From contig NZ_MDEE01000012.1 of assembly GCF_002939865.1 (NCBI RefSeq), positions 58,926 to 122,925 of the forward strand: a stretch of DNA of 64,000 nucleotides. Direction: 5' to 3'. Source of the stretch: Xanthomonas dyei. GTDB taxonomy: Bacteria > Pseudomonadota > Gammaproteobacteria > Xanthomonadales > Xanthomonadaceae. Below the pieces are notes generated by a model that was not told where the DNA came from, searched no databases, and saw only the letters and a program-made list of their open reading frames with translations. This document shows positions 62,487 to 64,000 of the stretch, one piece after another (position 1 is the first letter of the stretch; each line of letters begins with the position of its first letter). The position numbers and the translations under genes are program-made.

Positions 62487-63380
62487 CTATAGCGCATTCA
62501 ACCGCACGGTCACGGCCTGGATAAACGCCGAGACCGCACGCGGCAGATGCCGTCGGCTTGGGTAAAGCGCGTGCACGCCCTGCCCTGTGCGTTGGAAATC
62601 GGGCAGCACCACGCTCAGGCGTCCCTGTTCGATATCCGGGCGCGCGAGTGCCTGCGGCAGTAGCGCGATGCCGAGCCCAGCCACGGCGGCCAGGCGCAAG
62701 GCACGCGCCGTGGTGGCAGCAAAACGCGCCTGCACCTGCATCTGTTGGGCAAGCCCGGACGGCCCGATCAGCGTCCAGCTCATCTGCCCGCTTGGGTGCG
62801 GGAAGCCGATGCAGTCGTGCTGGCGCACGTCGTCCAACTGCAGCGGCCTGCCGCGCGCCTGCAGATAGGCTGGGCTGGCGACCAGCAGGTCGCTGTTGTC
62901 GGCCAGGATCTGGCGGCCGACATACCCCAGGTCCGGCAATATGCCGCCACGGAAGGCCACATCGATGCGTTCGGCGATCAGATCGGCCTTGGCATCGCTG
63001 AGTACGAATTCCAGGCGCACGCGCGGGTGCGCTGCGAGAAATTCGCCGACCCATTCGACGCGGAAAAGATCCAGAAAATCCGCGGGTGCCGCCACGCGCA
63101 CCAGCCCGGCGGCTTCGTCGCCGTCGGCTGCCAGGCTCTGTCCGGCAGCAGTCAGCCCGTCTACCGCATCGGCGCAACGTTCGAAGAAGGCTTGCCCGGC
63201 GTCGGTCAAAGTCAGTTTGCGGGTGGAGCGCTGCATCAGGCGCGTGTCCAGCTGCGCTTCCAACTGCTGCACGCGCCGGCTCACGCTATTGGGGGCGGTG
63301 CCGAGCCGGCGCGCGGCTTCGGCAAAGCTGCCGCTGCGCACCACCTGCACGTACAGCGCGATGTCATTGAGATCGATCAC
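62487..63380 (-). CDS. LysR-family transcriptional regulator
   Basis: A 297-residue regulator. The N-terminal winged helix-turn-helix has VRSGSFAEAARRLGTAPNSV and RRVQQLEAQLDTRL. The co-inducer domain (about 90-295) follows with VRVAAPADFLDLF and AAVAGLGIALLP. It probably controls the convergent azoR (and perhaps the pirin), as is common for LysR genes beside quinone reductases; no binding site could be placed because the genes are convergent. Confidence 0.9.
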   Translation of the reverse strand: MIDLNDIALYVQVVRSGSFAEAARRLGTAPNSVSRRVQQLEAQLDTRLMQRSTRKLTLTDAGQAFFERCADAVDGLTAAGQSLAADGDEAAGLVRVAAPADFLDLFRVEWVGEFLAAHPRVRLEFVLSDAKADLIAERIDVAFRGGILPDLGYVGRQILADNSDLLVASPAYLQARGRPLQLDDVRQHDCIGFPHPSGQMSWTLIGPSGLAQQMQVQARFAATTARALRLAAVAGLGIALLPQALARPDIEQGRLSVVLPDFQRTGQGVHALYPSRRHLPRAVSAFIQAVTVRLNAL

Positions 63381-63645
63381 CAGCAGCCTTGGCGCATGTA
63401 AACGCGGAGTCTAAGCGTGGTGCCTGCTCGCAGTCGATCATGGCGGCGTACGGCACTGCATGCGGCGGATCAGATGCACTGCCAGCAAAGCGCGTCATGC
63501 CTTGTTGCCCGCGCTCGGTTGATTGAGATTTTGACGCTGCGTCTAACGAAGCTAAGTTGCAAAATCTTGCTTGCTCAGATGTGGTGGAACGGTGTGGTAA
63601 GGCATGCGTAGAGCATTGGTGCTGCGTGCTTGCTGCGGGGCCGTT

Positions 63646-63739
63646 GCCCGCCCACCATCGCGGGATACGCTGCAAGTACGTCCTTGTCAGCTCTTACGCG
63701 GCATCCATGCCGCGTCAGGTCCCGCGACGGTGGGCGGCC
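63646..63739. repeat. Palindromic intergenic repeat element
   Basis: Outer imperfect arms 63646-63665 and 63720-63739 (18 of 20 pair) enclose an inner perfect hairpin CGCGGCAT-CC-ATGCCGCG at 63697-63714. The look is of a folded REP/BIME-type element. Confidence 0.65.
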
Positions 63740-63905
63740 AAGGACCATGCAGATGGTCGGTGTGCACGGTAGGAGCAGTGTTTGATGCGCGTTGTCGGAT
63801 CATGACGCGCCGGCGCAACGTTTGATGTGCAACGCGCTACAAGCAGCTTTCACGCGCCCGCCGACCAACGTTCTGGTGCGGTGTCCTCGCCGCTTGCGGG
63901 ACCGT

Positions 63906-63927
63906 GTGGCGGCATGGATGCCGCCAC
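63906..63927. repeat. Short palindrome related to the 63697-63714 hairpin
   Basis: GTGGCGGCAT-GG-ATGCCGCCAC, perfect 10 bp arms. Its GGCATGGATGCC core is the complement of the inner hairpin at 63697-63714 (GGCATCCATGCC). Confidence 0.6.
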
Positions 63928-64000
63928 CGAGCCTTATCTGTTCGGAATCTGGCAGTTTAGGTGTCGAGAGCCGGCGTGGGCTGCCGTCAGAGCCTGGATC

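Larger units (their letters stand above)
63381..64000. other. Right-end intergenic region with palindromic repeats
   Basis: About 620 bases upstream of the LysR gene with no credible gene before the window ends. It contains two related palindromic elements (63646-63739 and 63906-63927). Confidence 0.5.

Overview
The window is high-GC chromosomal DNA from a plant-associated gammaproteobacterium, almost certainly a Xanthomonas. It opens in the last codons of recF, followed by gyrB. This is the origin-proximal dnaA-dnaN-recF-gyrB arrangement, so the window probably lies close to oriC. The following order (CPBP protease, M48 lipoprotein, TPR protein, tonB-exbB-exbD-exbD, pdxJ, then three tandem GH5 cellulases and gltDB) is the Xanthomonas layout as I know it. 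The species cannot be fixed from sequence reading alone.

Region 1 (1-10.6 kb): replication genes, two membrane or secreted proteases, and the TonB energy-transduction cluster tonB-exbB-exbD1-exbD2. A third exbD paralogue sits alone between two direct copies of a dispersed ~110 bp repeat. Region 2 (10.6-26.8 kb): pdxJ, a small membrane protein and a cardiolipin synthase on the minus strand; a radical SAM protein; a 2OG-Fe(II) oxygenase; a FadL porin; a rhomboid; a DUF1820/2-hydroxyacid dehydrogenase pair; an S41 peptidase; an EnvC-like degenerate M23 protein; a secreted VNG-repeat protein; an M28 peptidase; and a double PepSY protein. Region 3 (27.0-32.8 kb): three paralogous secreted GH5 endoglucanases and a zinc alcohol dehydrogenase.

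Region 4 (32.8-42.4 kb): a low-GC orphan membrane/coiled-coil gene that looks foreign; glutamate synthase gltB-gltD split by a four-copy ~151 bp repeat array; an I78-type lipoprotein; and a poxvirus-type topoisomerase IB. Region 5 (42.5-45.5 kb): an MlaA lipoprotein, and a PmtA-like methyltransferase-DedA pair, both membrane-lipid functions.

Region 6 (45.9-59.8 kb) is an efflux superlocus. It holds a NodT-type outer-membrane factor, a MacA-like adaptor and a MacB ABC transporter, with a convergent OmpR-type two-component system. Back to back with this is a second two-component system reading into an RND adaptor/permease pair. Region 7 (59.9-64 kb): a divergent I78-like lipoprotein, a pirin, an FMN azoreductase and a LysR regulator.

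No rRNA, tRNA, CRISPR array, prophage or insertion-sequence transposase was seen. Intergenic space is rich in repeats: five copies of one ~110 bp element, the gltBD array, several long perfect palindromes, and further palindromic elements at the right end. I did not find a clear multi-gene undescribed system. The best candidates for unexplored biology are the VNG-repeat protein, the low-GC orphan gene, the repeat-flanked third exbD and the twin efflux/two-component locus.
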